Assembly: GCA_033391075.1 (NCBI GenBank)
Contig: JAWPMV010000001.1
Coordinates: 1,488,001 to 1,552,000 of the forward strand
Length of the DNA: 64,000 nt
DNA from: Bacteroidia bacterium
GTDB taxonomy: Bacteria; Bacteroidota; Bacteroidia; J057
Direction: 5' to 3'
The position numbers were made by a program, and so were the translations under genes. This document shows positions 25,927 to 33,738 of the stretch, one piece after another. The first letter of the stretch is position 1. Each line of letters starts with the position of its first letter. The notes under the pieces were generated by a model, which did no database searches, had not been told where the DNA came from, and worked only from the letters and a program-made list of their open reading frames with translations.

Positions 25927-26436
25927 ATGAAATCGGCGATAAAGGAAAAGGTCCTGAAAATATTTCAGCAGCATAGACAGAATCCCAATCTGTCTTTTGA
26001 AGAGGAATATTTTCTGGACTTTCTTTTTGCCAAAAAGATCAAACAAGGAAGTATCAGAAACAGCTTTCGAGGCCTCGCGCTTTACAATCGCTTTATGGAG
26101 GCCATCCAATTGGAGTTTGGAGTCTGCTTCAGACTGGCGGATAAGCAGAAAAACTATAGCCTTGATGAATTGGTAGAACAAGTGGAGCAAAGTTTAGGGA
26201 ATCCCAAATCTTCTAAAGCTGCCATGCGATACTTGCTTAGACAGCCTTTTGAATGGAAACTTATTCTGTTTCTAAATGTCTTTTTAGGCTTGATTACTGC
26301 TTCTTCTTATCGCCTGACTTTCGTATTTATCTTTTTTCTCATCTTATGGATAGGGGTGAATGGAATATTGATCAATATCTATTATCGAGATAAAGGCTTT
26401 GCAAAGAAATTGGCAGAGAAAGTTCTGGGAGAATAA
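25927..26436 (+). CDS. Hypothetical protein with two C-terminal membrane helices
   Basis: A 169-residue protein. The N-terminal half is soluble and helical (lysine- and glutamate-rich, with FRGLALYNRFMEAIQLEFGV). The second half has two hydrophobic segments (about 115-155) ending in a short cytoplasmic-type tail. No family recognised. It ends 13 bases before the TGTCATTTTGAGC-type repeat. Confidence 0.5.
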   Translation: MKSAIKEKVLKIFQQHRQNPNLSFEEEYFLDFLFAKKIKQGSIRNSFRGLALYNRFMEAIQLEFGVCFRLADKQKNYSLDELVEQVEQSLGNPKSSKAAMRYLLRQPFEWKLILFLNVFLGLITASSYRLTFVFIFFLILWIGVNGILINIYYRDKGFAKKLAEKVLGE

Positions 26437-26449
26437 ATCTAACAAATAC

Positions 26450-26561
26450 TGTCATTTTGAGCCCCAGCGAAGGACCTAAGCCTTCCCCTCATTTCTTTCT
26501 ATATTTCTGATGGATGTTACAAGCACCTGATGGAGATTTCTCGACTCCGCTCTGAATGACA
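26450..26561. repeat. Bacteroidota intergenic repeat (TGTCATTTTGAGC ends)
   Basis: TGTCATTTTGAGC at 26450-26462 is an imperfect inverted copy (11 of 13) of GCTCTGAATGACA at 26549-26561. The right arm also carries GGAGATTTCTCGACTCCGC. This sequence class is widespread between genes in Bacteroidota genomes. The function of such elements is not settled. This copy lies before a short tandem repeat. Confidence 0.65.
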
Positions 26562-26571
26562 CAGATAGCTT

Positions 26572-26603
26572 AACACCCAAACACCCAAACACCCAAACAC
26601 CCA
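26572..26603. repeat. Four perfect 8-bp tandem repeats (AACACCCA)
   Basis: The unit AACACCCA repeats four times in a row directly downstream of the 26450 element, and 29 bases before a small membrane protein gene. Copy number is likely variable by slippage. Confidence 0.8.
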
Positions 26604-26631
26604 ATCCCCAGATTTTCTCTATTTTTACTCC

Positions 26632-26841
26632 ATGAACTCACTACTACAAAAGGCCTGGATTTGGGCGCTTTTATTTCTCTTCATTCTTGTATTGGAAAGC
26701 TTGCCCATTTGGCAAGACTGGAGCCTGGATCTGTCTTTTCTGGGATTTCCTCCCTGGCTGTGGTTTCTCATGGGCGTACACCTATTGCTCATCGCTTTCC
26801 TCTTTCTTTTTAGCAAGCACTACCTAAAGGATAATTCATGA
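26632..26841 (+). CDS. DUF3311-like small membrane protein, symporter partner
   Basis: A 69-residue protein with two hydrophobic helices and a short linker. It overlaps the next gene by four bases (ATGA). Short two-helix DUF3311 proteins are commonly encoded just before sodium:solute symporters and are thought to be accessory subunits. Sequence plus arrangement support that here. Confidence 0.65.
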   Translation: MNSLLQKAWIWALLFLFILVLESLPIWQDWSLDLSFLGFPPWLWFLMGVHLLLIAFLFLFSKHYLKDNS

Positions 26842-28256
26842 TCTATTTTATCCTGATCGCTTATATCGCGATTACCTTTTGGGGAAGTCTCATTGGGGTC
26901 GGCAAACAGGAGTCAACACCCGAGTCTTATTTCCTGGCAAACCGGAACCTCAAAACCCTGGGCTTATTTTTTACCATCCTGGCTACCAATTTCAGCGCCT
27001 TTTACTTTTTGGGTTTTGCTGCAGAAGGCTATAAGATTGGATATACCCATTATATTATTATGGCCACCGGAACGGCTTTGGCGGCTGTTCCTTTCCTCCT
27101 TATTGGTACCAAAGCCTGGAAACTGGGTAAAGAACATGGATACATAACCCCGGCAGAAATGATATACGGGCAAACGGGATCAAGGGCGCTGGCTATGCTC
27201 TTTTCAGGAGTCATGGTCGTATTTACCTTGCCTTATCTATCGCTGCAAATCGTTGGAGGAGGTTACATTCTGGAAAACCTGACAGGAGGAGAAATTTCTT
27301 ATCAGCTTGCCATCATTCTCCTGACCATCCTGACTATTGTGTATGTAATCCTGGGAGGGATGCAAAGTGTCGCCAAAACAGATTTGAAACAGGGGCTGAT
27401 AGTGATCCTCTTTATGAGTTTGGCAGTAATCCTGATCAGTCGAGAACTGGGGGGAATGACCAAAGCCAATGAAATGGCTTCAAGTTTGATACCTGACCTC
27501 TTCTCTCCTTCGGGTGCAAATGGACATTATACTTGGAAGAAGTGGATCAGTTTCCTGCTTTTTTGGCCCTTTTGTATTCCGATGTTCCCGCAATTATTCA
27601 TGCGCTTTTATATCGCCAAAGACCTACCCACGCTCAAAACATCAGCGATCTTATATGCATTGATTCCGGTATTGATTTCAATTTTGCCGGTGATGATAGG
27701 GGTTTGGGGGCATGTTGACTTTCCGGGACTTGAAGGTAAGGCTGTAGATCAAATATTGCCGATGATGCTTAAGGAATATAGCAACGAATGGTTTGGAGCT
27801 CTGGTTATGACAGGAGCCGTGGCAGCCTTTATGTCAACCCTGGATTCGCAATTGTTGGCGATCAGTACGATGGTCACCCGAGATTTTTATCTCCCTTTCC
27901 GTAAAACTCCCTTGGACTTCAAACAAGAGGTCTTTACTGGAAGAGTTTTGGTGGGAATATTTGCCCTAATAGGCTTATTGATTGCTTTTAATCCCTTTGA
28001 TACCATTTTCGATATGGGGAAGATGGCCTTTTCTGGTTTGGCTGTGTTATTTCCTACAGCCTTGTTCTGTAGTCGCTACCGGATTGAGAAACCCCTTTTT
28101 CCCATACTTGGAATTGCCATTGCATTGTCAGGACTCTTTGGCTTTTATTACTCCTGGATTCCTCATAGTTGGGCAGGAGGATTTGAGCCTTTCATGTTGT
28201 TGATTGTTGTTAGTTTTGGCATCAGCGCCCTTGGGGCTTCTTTTGGTAAAACCTAA
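26838..28256 (+). CDS. Sodium:solute symporter (SSS family)
   Basis: A 472-residue integral membrane protein with about 13 hydrophobic segments. The opening SYFLANRNLKTLGLFFTIL and the internal FMSTLDSQLLAIST are hallmark motifs of the SSS family (PanF/PutP type), which couples Na+ entry to uptake of small organic solutes. The solute is unknown. The preceding DUF3311-like gene is translationally coupled to it. Confidence 0.9.
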   Translation: MIYFILIAYIAITFWGSLIGVGKQESTPESYFLANRNLKTLGLFFTILATNFSAFYFLGFAAEGYKIGYTHYIIMATGTALAAVPFLLIGTKAWKLGKEHGYITPAEMIYGQTGSRALAMLFSGVMVVFTLPYLSLQIVGGGYILENLTGGEISYQLAIILLTILTIVYVILGGMQSVAKTDLKQGLIVILFMSLAVILISRELGGMTKANEMASSLIPDLFSPSGANGHYTWKKWISFLLFWPFCIPMFPQLFMRFYIAKDLPTLKTSAILYALIPVLISILPVMIGVWGHVDFPGLEGKAVDQILPMMLKEYSNEWFGALVMTGAVAAFMSTLDSQLLAISTMVTRDFYLPFRKTPLDFKQEVFTGRVLVGIFALIGLLIAFNPFDTIFDMGKMAFSGLAVLFPTALFCSRYRIEKPLFPILGIAIALSGLFGFYYSWIPHSWAGGFEPFMLLIVVSFGISALGASFGKT

Positions 28257-28621
28257 GCTTAAAGGGAGGTCTTTATATGATTTGGGCTGTTTTTCTAGCA
28301 TTTTTAGAAAAGCTGGAGTTAAATATCGTAGAGTCCAAAGTCAAGCGCAGCTGCCGGCACATGTTCCGATGGGCTCTTTAGGACCAGTGCATCAGGTTGT
28401 TTTCGATTTGGAGTGATCTATGCTAATAATGTACGACCTTAAAAATGATTGGCAGGACTATTACGATTTCGCCATTTTGGATGCCTGATGTTTCATTTTG
28501 TCAAAAAGAAGCCTAATTCCCGAATGAATAATAAGGATATTTAGTAGAATTATTCGGGTTTTAGGGTAGTAAAGCCTTTTATTTAAAAGCACTCAGAAAT
28601 TGAGCTGCAAAATGCAATTGC
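28257..28621. other. 365-bp gap after the symporter
   Basis: No recognised gene. A 34-residue frame at 28277-28381 follows AGGGAGG at about 8 bases spacing, an unusual Shine-Dalgarno-like match for this group, but the peptide is not recognised. CCCGAAT (28519-28525) pairs with ATTCGGG (28552-28558) before a TTTT run, a weak terminator. No promoter element matching TAnnTTTG was found directly ahead of the 28622 gene. Confidence 0.3.
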
Positions 28622-29416
28622 ATGAAAAAAACCATCATAGTTCTTTGTTTCTTCCTTCCTCTATGTTCAATGGCTAGCCTGATCAATATGGTAGCCCTGG
28701 AGAAATCCGCAATTCCGGATAAAGGGAAACTGGCACTCCTGCTACAGGAAGATTGGGGCCTTGAAATTGACAGTACGGATATTGAAGGTTCAGATAAAAG
28801 TCTGGCTTTTAATCTTCAGGGAGAAACCATTGGCTTTATGCTGATGGATTTTGCGATCCCCTGGCAGGAAATAGAAGGCCCTTGTCAATATTCTCCTACC
28901 TGGGACGAGGCAAGTGTCGAAATGAAGAAACATAAATCTCACCTGATCATTACCGTCATATCTCAAAAGAGTTCCCTGATTGAAAGAGAGTTATTGCTCA
29001 ATAAACTGGTTGCCTCCAGTCTGAAACTCACCGAAGCCATCGGCGTGTATATTGCGCGAGCCCAATTGGTCCGTTCGAAAGGAGAATTCCTGAATGAATC
29101 CAATCGCATAAAAGCCCGCAGTTTGCCTGTGGGTAATTGGTTGTTTTTTGGGATCGCTGAGACCAAGAAGGGCAATGCCGGATTTACGGTAGGACTGGAA
29201 AATTTTGGCTATCGCGAAATGGAAATTCTGGAATCTGAGAAATCCCTGGGCGATATCTATGTTTTGTTCTACAATACCTCCCATTATGTGCTTACGGAAG
29301 AGGTTGTGTTTAGGAATAAAGCGACCCTTGGGTACACTAAAACACAAAAACTGCCCATTCGCATCAAGAAGTCTACAGTGGCAAAAGGAAAAAAGGTAGT
29401 TTTAATTGACTATTGA
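28622..29416 (+). CDS. DUF4261-like protein with a signal-peptide-like N-terminus
   Basis: A 264-residue protein. Residues about 30-250 follow the DUF4261 layout: GETIGFMLMDFAIPW, WDEASVEMKKHKSHLIITV and SLPVGNWLFFGIAE. DUF4261 is usually cytoplasmic and often lies in toxin-immunity or polymorphic-toxin loci. Here the first 20 residues look like a signal peptide, which is odd for the family and may mean that the true start is downstream. It is 32 bases before a two-helix membrane protein gene. Confidence 0.6.
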   Translation: MKKTIIVLCFFLPLCSMASLINMVALEKSAIPDKGKLALLLQEDWGLEIDSTDIEGSDKSLAFNLQGETIGFMLMDFAIPWQEIEGPCQYSPTWDEASVEMKKHKSHLIITVISQKSSLIERELLLNKLVASSLKLTEAIGVYIARAQLVRSKGEFLNESNRIKARSLPVGNWLFFGIAETKKGNAGFTVGLENFGYREMEILESEKSLGDIYVLFYNTSHYVLTEEVVFRNKATLGYTKTQKLPIRIKKSTVAKGKKVVLIDY

Positions 29417-29448
29417 CGAAAGCTCTTGATCCAAACATAAGGTTAACC

Positions 29449-29964
29449 ATGAAATTATTACCCTTTCGGCAGTTTATCATGCTGAGCAATATGGATAAAC
29501 GCGATGTGATTTCGCATTTGTCCCGAAACCTCCAATCCCGAGAAAAAGTAGAAATCGGTGATGTAGCCCCTCCGGGTAGAGAAAAGAAATACGAAGGCTT
29601 TATCCTGGGAGATACTTTCTCCATCAGCCCCATAGAATTGAAAGACAACTTCTTTAAGCCTGTCCTCGAAGGTTTTTTCTGGGGGAATAAGCGATATACA
29701 GAAATAGAGGTAAGTATGGTATTTCCATTGGGAATAGCCGCATGTATTTCACTTTTCGCTGCCTTGCTGGGCTTTTTTCTGATTTTCTTTTTATTGGAAG
29801 AAGGGCAAAGAGCCCAGATTGACTTCCTGGTCTTATTGATCCCTATACTTTCACTTGCCTGCTTATATTTAAGTTGTCTCCTGCATTTTAAACGCTATTC
29901 CAAAAAAATGAGAACCTTTTTTAAAGAGGTGTATGAGTTTGAAAAGCTATATGAACGGATATAA
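29449..29964 (+). CDS. Hypothetical membrane protein
   Basis: A 171-residue protein from the ATG at 29449 (a TTG at 29413 would add 12 residues). An N-terminal soluble part carries AYFGP-like charged residues with GREKKYEGFILGDTFSISPI, followed by two strongly hydrophobic helices (about 90-150) and a basic tail. No family recognised. It follows the DUF4261-like gene and precedes a HEAT-like gene by 45 bases, so the three may be one transcript. Confidence 0.5.
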   Translation: MKLLPFRQFIMLSNMDKRDVISHLSRNLQSREKVEIGDVAPPGREKKYEGFILGDTFSISPIELKDNFFKPVLEGFFWGNKRYTEIEVSMVFPLGIAACISLFAALLGFFLIFFLLEEGQRAQIDFLVLLIPILSLACLYLSCLLHFKRYSKKMRTFFKEVYEFEKLYERI

Positions 29965-30009
29965 TTCTGATATTTCTTATTTATCCTATCATAAATTTCA
30001 GTAGGTGAT

Positions 30010-30531
30010 ATGCAGCATTTTGAAGATAGACTGAAAGGCGGACATCCCAACTCTTTGGGAAATACACTTGAAGTAGTCGAAGAAGTTCTTGCAGAAGGAA
30101 GTCGGTTTGATGAACTCTTCAACTGCTATTTCAGCGAAGATGAAGTCGTAAGGCTTCGGGTTTCAAATGCCATGAAGCGAGTGGTCAAAGTAAGGAAGGA
30201 TTTGTTGTTGCCTTATATCAATCGCTTTCTAAGTGAAATCGCTGAAATAGATCAGGCTTCCACCCAATGGACCCTGGCCAGCCTTTTCGATAGCCTTTCC
30301 CGGGATCTGAATGATGAGCAATACCTGATGGCTCAAAAAATCATGCAAAAGAATCTCGCCCATCATCAGGATTGGATTGTGCTGAATACAACAATGGCTA
30401 CCCTCGCCAAATGGGCCAAAAAGGATGAAAGCTTACGAAAATGGATGATTCCTCATTTGGAAAGACTGGCTTTGGATGAAAGGAAATCAGTAAAAGGGCG
30501 TTCTCAAAAACTTCTCAAACAGCTCGTTTGA
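30010..30531 (+). CDS. HEAT-like helical repeat protein
   Basis: A 173-residue all-helical protein. Phrases such as DEVVRLRVSNAMKRVVKVRK and LNTTMATLAKWAKKDESLRK are typical of HEAT/ARM-type repeats, which serve as protein scaffolds. About four repeats are visible. It is monocistronic or the last of the preceding unit. A promoter with a shared dyad lies directly downstream. Confidence 0.65.
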   Translation: MQHFEDRLKGGHPNSLGNTLEVVEEVLAEGSRFDELFNCYFSEDEVVRLRVSNAMKRVVKVRKDLLLPYINRFLSEIAEIDQASTQWTLASLFDSLSRDLNDEQYLMAQKIMQKNLAHHQDWIVLNTTMATLAKWAKKDESLRKWMIPHLERLALDERKSVKGRSQKLLKQLV

Positions 30532-30532
30532 T

Positions 30533-30562
30533 TTTGTGAAACAAACAATTGTGATATATTTG
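30533..30562 (+). promoter_or_regulatory. Promoter of the ADP-ribosylglycohydrolase gene
   Basis: TTTG at 30533-30536, an 18-base spacer and TATATTTG at 30555-30562 form a good Bacteroidota promoter, 47 bases before the ATG. Confidence 0.65.
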
Positions 30563-30580
30563 CGTATATTTAACACAAAT
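30558..30580. promoter_or_regulatory. Candidate dyad operator overlapping the -7 element
   Basis: ATTTGCGT-N7-ACACAAAT. The half-sites pair at 7 of 8 positions. The left half is identical to those at 7795 and 44749 and the spacing is the same. It overlaps the -7 element, as expected for a repressor. Confidence 0.5.
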
Positions 30581-30609
30581 AAAAATAATCACATTTCTTA
30601 ATCACTAGT

Positions 30610-31386
30610 ATGTTTGGAGCCATCGCAGGTGATGTTATCGGATCACGTTTCGAAAAGAACAACATCAAAACCAAAGACTTTCAGTTATTTCACAAGGATT
30701 GCAGTTTTACTGATGATACGGTTTTGACGGTAGCCATTGCCGATGCTATCCTTGGAGAAAAAGATTATGCGGAGAATATCCGTACATATGCCCTTAAGTA
30801 TCCATTTGCGGGATATGGGGGAACCTTCAAGAAATGGATGGCAGGTATTATCAAAGGTCCTTACAATTCCTGGGGAAATGGTTCAGCTATGCGGGTGAGT
30901 CCCATCGCCTGGGCCTGGGACAATTGGAAGAAAGCCCTGGAAGAAGCAAAGAAAAGTGCAGCGGTTACTCATAATCATCCGGAAGGCATAAAAGGAGCTC
31001 AGGCGATTACCATGGCTATTGCGATGGCAAGGCAGGGGAGAACCAAAGCTCAAATCAAAAAGATCGTCAATCAATATTTTCCCTATGAGCTGGAGCGGAG
31101 CATAGAGAGCATTCGTCCTACTTATAGTTTTGATGTAAGTTGCCAGGGATCTGTACCTGAGGCAATCATTGCTTTTTCTGAATCCGAAAATTTTGAAGAT
31201 GCTATACGAACAGCCATAAGTATTGGGGGAGACAGTGATACCATAGCCTGTATGGCAGCAGCTATAGCAGAGGCTCATTATGGGCTCCCCTCAGAAGAAT
31301 TTCGGGAAAAAGTGTATGCCTACTTACCACAGTCTTTTATAGATACGATAAGAGCTTTTCACAAAGCCTATCCTGTAAGGAAGTAG
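30610..31386 (+). CDS. ADP-ribosylglycohydrolase (DraG/ARH family)
   Basis: A 258-residue ADP-ribosylglycohydrolase. The family signatures are GAIAGDVIGSRFE at the N-terminus, FTDDT with metal ligands at 34-36, and IGGDSDTIA near residue 210. The enzymes bind two Mg2+ ions and hydrolyse N- or O-glycosidic bonds of ADP-ribose, reversing ADP-ribosylation of proteins, nucleic acids or small molecules. It is monocistronic and its promoter carries the same dyad as the NADAR and SPFH/NAD-kinase-like promoters. Confidence 0.9.
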   Translation: MFGAIAGDVIGSRFEKNNIKTKDFQLFHKDCSFTDDTVLTVAIADAILGEKDYAENIRTYALKYPFAGYGGTFKKWMAGIIKGPYNSWGNGSAMRVSPIAWAWDNWKKALEEAKKSAAVTHNHPEGIKGAQAITMAIAMARQGRTKAQIKKIVNQYFPYELERSIESIRPTYSFDVSCQGSVPEAIIAFSESENFEDAIRTAISIGGDSDTIACMAAAIAEAHYGLPSEEFREKVYAYLPQSFIDTIRAFHKAYPVRK

Positions 31387-31412
31387 GACCACTTCAGAAG
31401 AAGTGATCCTAC
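31383..31412. terminator. Bidirectional terminator hairpin overlapping the stop codon
   Basis: GTAGGACCACTTC (31383-31395) and GAAGTGATCCTAC (31400-31412) pair at 12 of 13 positions around the loop AGAA. It includes the glycohydrolase stop codon and lies between convergent genes, so it can serve both directions. Confidence 0.65.
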
Positions 31413-31441
31413 ATATTACATTAGCAACACAATAGATATTT

Positions 31442-31651
31442 TCAAGCATTGTTCACTTTACAGGAACTAATGCCAAAGATTGCATAGAGAGGACAGAAGC
31501 TCACCGCACTGGTAAGCAGGAATATACCGGCTACAACTCCCAAAATGATGGCGAGGGTTCCGCCGATTACATTTGTAAAGTACAGTCCCGCAACCGCCAG
31601 TACGATGAGTGAACGAATGATGCGGTCCATATTTCCCATGTTCTTTTTCAT
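31442..31651 (-). CDS. DUF2892 (YgaP-like transmembrane) protein
   Basis: A 69-residue protein from the ATG complementary to 31649-31651. Two hydrophobic helices separated by a Gly-rich turn (TLAIILGVVAGIFLLTS) and an end with CPLYAIFG-x-S-S-C match DUF2892, the transmembrane part of YgaP-type rhodanese proteins. The two cysteines flank the helix end. The Crp/Fnr gene just upstream on the same strand is probably co-transcribed. Confidence 0.75.
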   Translation of the reverse strand: MKKNMGNMDRIIRSLIVLAVAGLYFTNVIGGTLAIILGVVAGIFLLTSAVSFCPLYAIFGISSCKVNNA

Positions 31652-31715
31652 TTGCTTTTTCTTTAGGGTTAGATATGATTTAGTATCCCTAAATAAAGCA
31701 GTAGCCAGGAGCTTG

Positions 31716-32348
31716 TCAGTGATTATAGTCACACAACTCGATGCTTTTTCTCGATAAGATGATCTTTCCCTCCAATTCCAGCTTTTTGAGGATACGAGAG
31801 ATCACCTCTCTGGCGGTGCCCATTTCATAGGCGATTTCCTGATGACTCAATTGAATCACAGGCTTCTCAGTACCTTTAACTTTTTTGGCTAAATAATGTA
31901 GAAGCCGTCCTTCCATATTGCCAAAGAGAATATGATCCAGGGACTCTAAGAGATCTGTATAGCGGAGGTTGTAAATATTGAACATATAGGCATTGATACT
32001 GGGATACTTGCGCATCCAGCTCTTCAATTTTTCAGTGGGAATCAACAATGCTTCCGTTTCTCCTTCTGAAACAGCATAAACCTGGCTATTTTTCTGAGAT
32101 ATGCAAGCCTGAAAAGACATGGCGCAACTTTCGCCAGATCGGATATAGTAGAGCAAAAGCTCTTTGTCTTCCTTTCTCCGAAACACCTTTATCCTACCCG
32201 AAACAACAATAGGAATACCCGCAACTCCTCCTCCTTCTGTCAGGATGGTTTGTCCATCAGTAAAAGTCGAAACCTTTAAAATATCCTCCCATTCCTCCAA
32301 TAATTCGGCTTCTATAAAAGGAATATGGGCTTTTAGAAAGCTTTTCAT
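31716..32348 (-). CDS. Crp/Fnr family transcriptional regulator
   Basis: A 210-residue Crp/Fnr protein. The sensory barrel covers about residues 10-110 (with FTDGQTILTEGGGVAGIPIV). The helix-turn-helix is near 165-190 (LSHQEIAYEMGTAREVISRI), close to the FNR-type recognition pattern. No N-terminal cysteine cluster is visible, so it is not an Fe-S FNR. The palindrome GTAAC-N4-GTTAC at 32384 lies 36 bases upstream and suits autoregulation. The DUF2892 gene follows. Confidence 0.85.
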   Translation of the reverse strand: MKSFLKAHIPFIEAELLEEWEDILKVSTFTDGQTILTEGGGVAGIPIVVSGRIKVFRRKEDKELLLYYIRSGESCAMSFQACISQKNSQVYAVSEGETEALLIPTEKLKSWMRKYPSINAYMFNIYNLRYTDLLESLDHILFGNMEGRLLHYLAKKVKGTEKPVIQLSHQEIAYEMGTAREVISRILKKLELEGKIILSRKSIELCDYNH

Positions 32349-32383
32349 GATTTTTAAGTTTGGGAAAATCTGTGAAATTATTG

Positions 32384-32397
32384 GTAACCCCAGTTAC
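32384..32397. promoter_or_regulatory. Crp/Fnr-type palindrome between divergent genes
   Basis: GTAAC-CCCA-GTTAC has perfect 5-base arms and the GTA-N8-TAC geometry of some Crp/Fnr sites. It lies 36 bases upstream of the Crp/Fnr gene and 79 bases from the SUFU start. Confidence 0.5.
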
Positions 32398-32437
32398 ATT
32401 TTTAACAAATCTCCTTCTGGCCTAGCCCCAGATTCCG

Positions 32438-32445
32438 TATATTTG
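32438..32445 (+). promoter_or_regulatory. -7 element of the SUFU gene
   Basis: TATATTTG is an exact TAnnTTTG element, 31 bases before the ATG at 32477. A clear -33 is not visible. Confidence 0.45.
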
Positions 32446-32476
32446 ATAGGTATCCACAACCATAACAACACATAAA

Positions 32477-33229
32477 ATGAGTGAGGAAGAAAAGAGTGAA
32501 TCAGGGAGTCCCGTCTTTAGACACGAAGCCAAAGAAGAAGGCTTTGTTCCTGCCCATGGCGATGAGGCCAATATCCAGGCCATCAGTGATCATATAGAAA
32601 AGCATATCGGTCCCATAGAATCGGTCTTTCATGAGATTTTATCTCACCTGGTACATATTGATGTTCATTGGGTGAAAGCGACTAAGGAGAGACCCTATCA
32701 TGCCTTTATAACTTCGGGTATGAGTGATATTCCCATGCACGTACCCGAAGGCCTGGAAGATCAGGCTTTTGCAGAGGTTTTGATTTTGCTTCCTGCAGAT
32801 TGGGGAATTGAAGGAGGAGTAGGTAAAACGATGGATGAGGCCTTTGAAGATGAGTTGAATTACTGGCCTATCGGATGGTTAAAAAGTATCGCTCGCTTTC
32901 CGCATGAATATGAGACCTATATGGGCTGGGGACATTCAGTGCCCAATGGAGAGCATGCAGAAGCCTTTGCTCCTAATACTGAAATGGGATGTATGCTGCT
33001 ACTCCCTGCTATAGACTTGCCCGTAGACTTTTTTGAGCTTAAGATTCATGAGGGAAAGACCATACGTTTTTATGGCTTGTATCCTATTTATAAAGAAGAA
33101 ATGGAGTTTAAGTTGAAGAAAGGAACGGATGCCCTTGTGAGGAAGTTTGACAAATATGAGGTATCTGGGATTCTGAATCCTACTCGAGTAAATACCTGCA
33201 AAAAGAAAGGATTTCTGGGCCTCTGGTAA
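32477..33229 (+). CDS. Suppressor of fused (SUFU) domain protein
   Basis: A 250-residue protein. The SUFU signature is seen in DHIEKHIGPIESVFHEI, VHIDVHWVKATKERPYHAF with TSGMSD, and LPADWGIE. Bacterial SUFU-domain proteins are often found as immunity proteins in polymorphic-toxin loci and as stress-related proteins. No toxin gene is adjacent here, so an immunity role is not shown. The GNAT gene follows by 6 bases. Confidence 0.85.
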   Translation: MSEEEKSESGSPVFRHEAKEEGFVPAHGDEANIQAISDHIEKHIGPIESVFHEILSHLVHIDVHWVKATKERPYHAFITSGMSDIPMHVPEGLEDQAFAEVLILLPADWGIEGGVGKTMDEAFEDELNYWPIGWLKSIARFPHEYETYMGWGHSVPNGEHAEAFAPNTEMGCMLLLPAIDLPVDFFELKIHEGKTIRFYGLYPIYKEEMEFKLKKGTDALVRKFDKYEVSGILNPTRVNTCKKKGFLGLW

Positions 33230-33234
33230 TTCCA

Positions 33235-33711
33235 ATGTTATGCAACATGATCAGGACGTGTACAATCAGGGATTTAGATCAAATAAAAGCTGAAATTGAA
33301 GATTTTTGGGGACATACCAGAACCCGGGAGATGCATCACCCTATTTTTGTTCATCAATTTGGGGATACCTCAGCAGTGATAGAAGAAAAAGAGAAAATTC
33401 TGGCCTATGCCCTGGGCTTCTATTCTCAGTTGGGAGAAGAATTGTATATTCATCTTGCAGCCGTAAGAGGAGCGCATCAAGCTCAGGGCTTGGGACAAAA
33501 ATTGTACAATCATCTGATTGAAAAAGCCAGATTAGCCGGGAAAAAATCACTCAAGGCTATCACCTCAGCAGGCAATCGAGCATCGATTAAATTCCACACA
33601 GAAAAAATGGGGATGAAATGTCTGGGAGACCGAATGGAAAATGGAATTCTGGTATTTTCTGATTATTCGGGCGAAGGAATAGACCGTATCGTATTTGAAA
33701 AAGTCTTTTAG
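33235..33711 (+). CDS. GNAT family N-acetyltransferase
   Basis: A 158-residue protein (start at 33235 or the ATG at 33247). The acetyl-CoA motif A is clear in GAHQAQGLGQKLYNHLIEKAR (QGLG segment), followed by AITSAGNRASIKFHTEKMGM. The substrate is unknown. It is adjacent to the SUFU gene, probably in the same transcript. Confidence 0.8.
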   Translation: MLCNMIRTCTIRDLDQIKAEIEDFWGHTRTREMHHPIFVHQFGDTSAVIEEKEKILAYALGFYSQLGEELYIHLAAVRGAHQAQGLGQKLYNHLIEKARLAGKKSLKAITSAGNRASIKFHTEKMGMKCLGDRMENGILVFSDYSGEGIDRIVFEKVF

Positions 33712-33738
33712 AAATAAAGCGATTATTTGACATACACT

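Noticed and set aside
28277-28381. 34-residue small protein with a Shine-Dalgarno match
   Set aside because: Bacteroidota rarely rely on such motifs and the peptide is not recognised; a chance match is likely.
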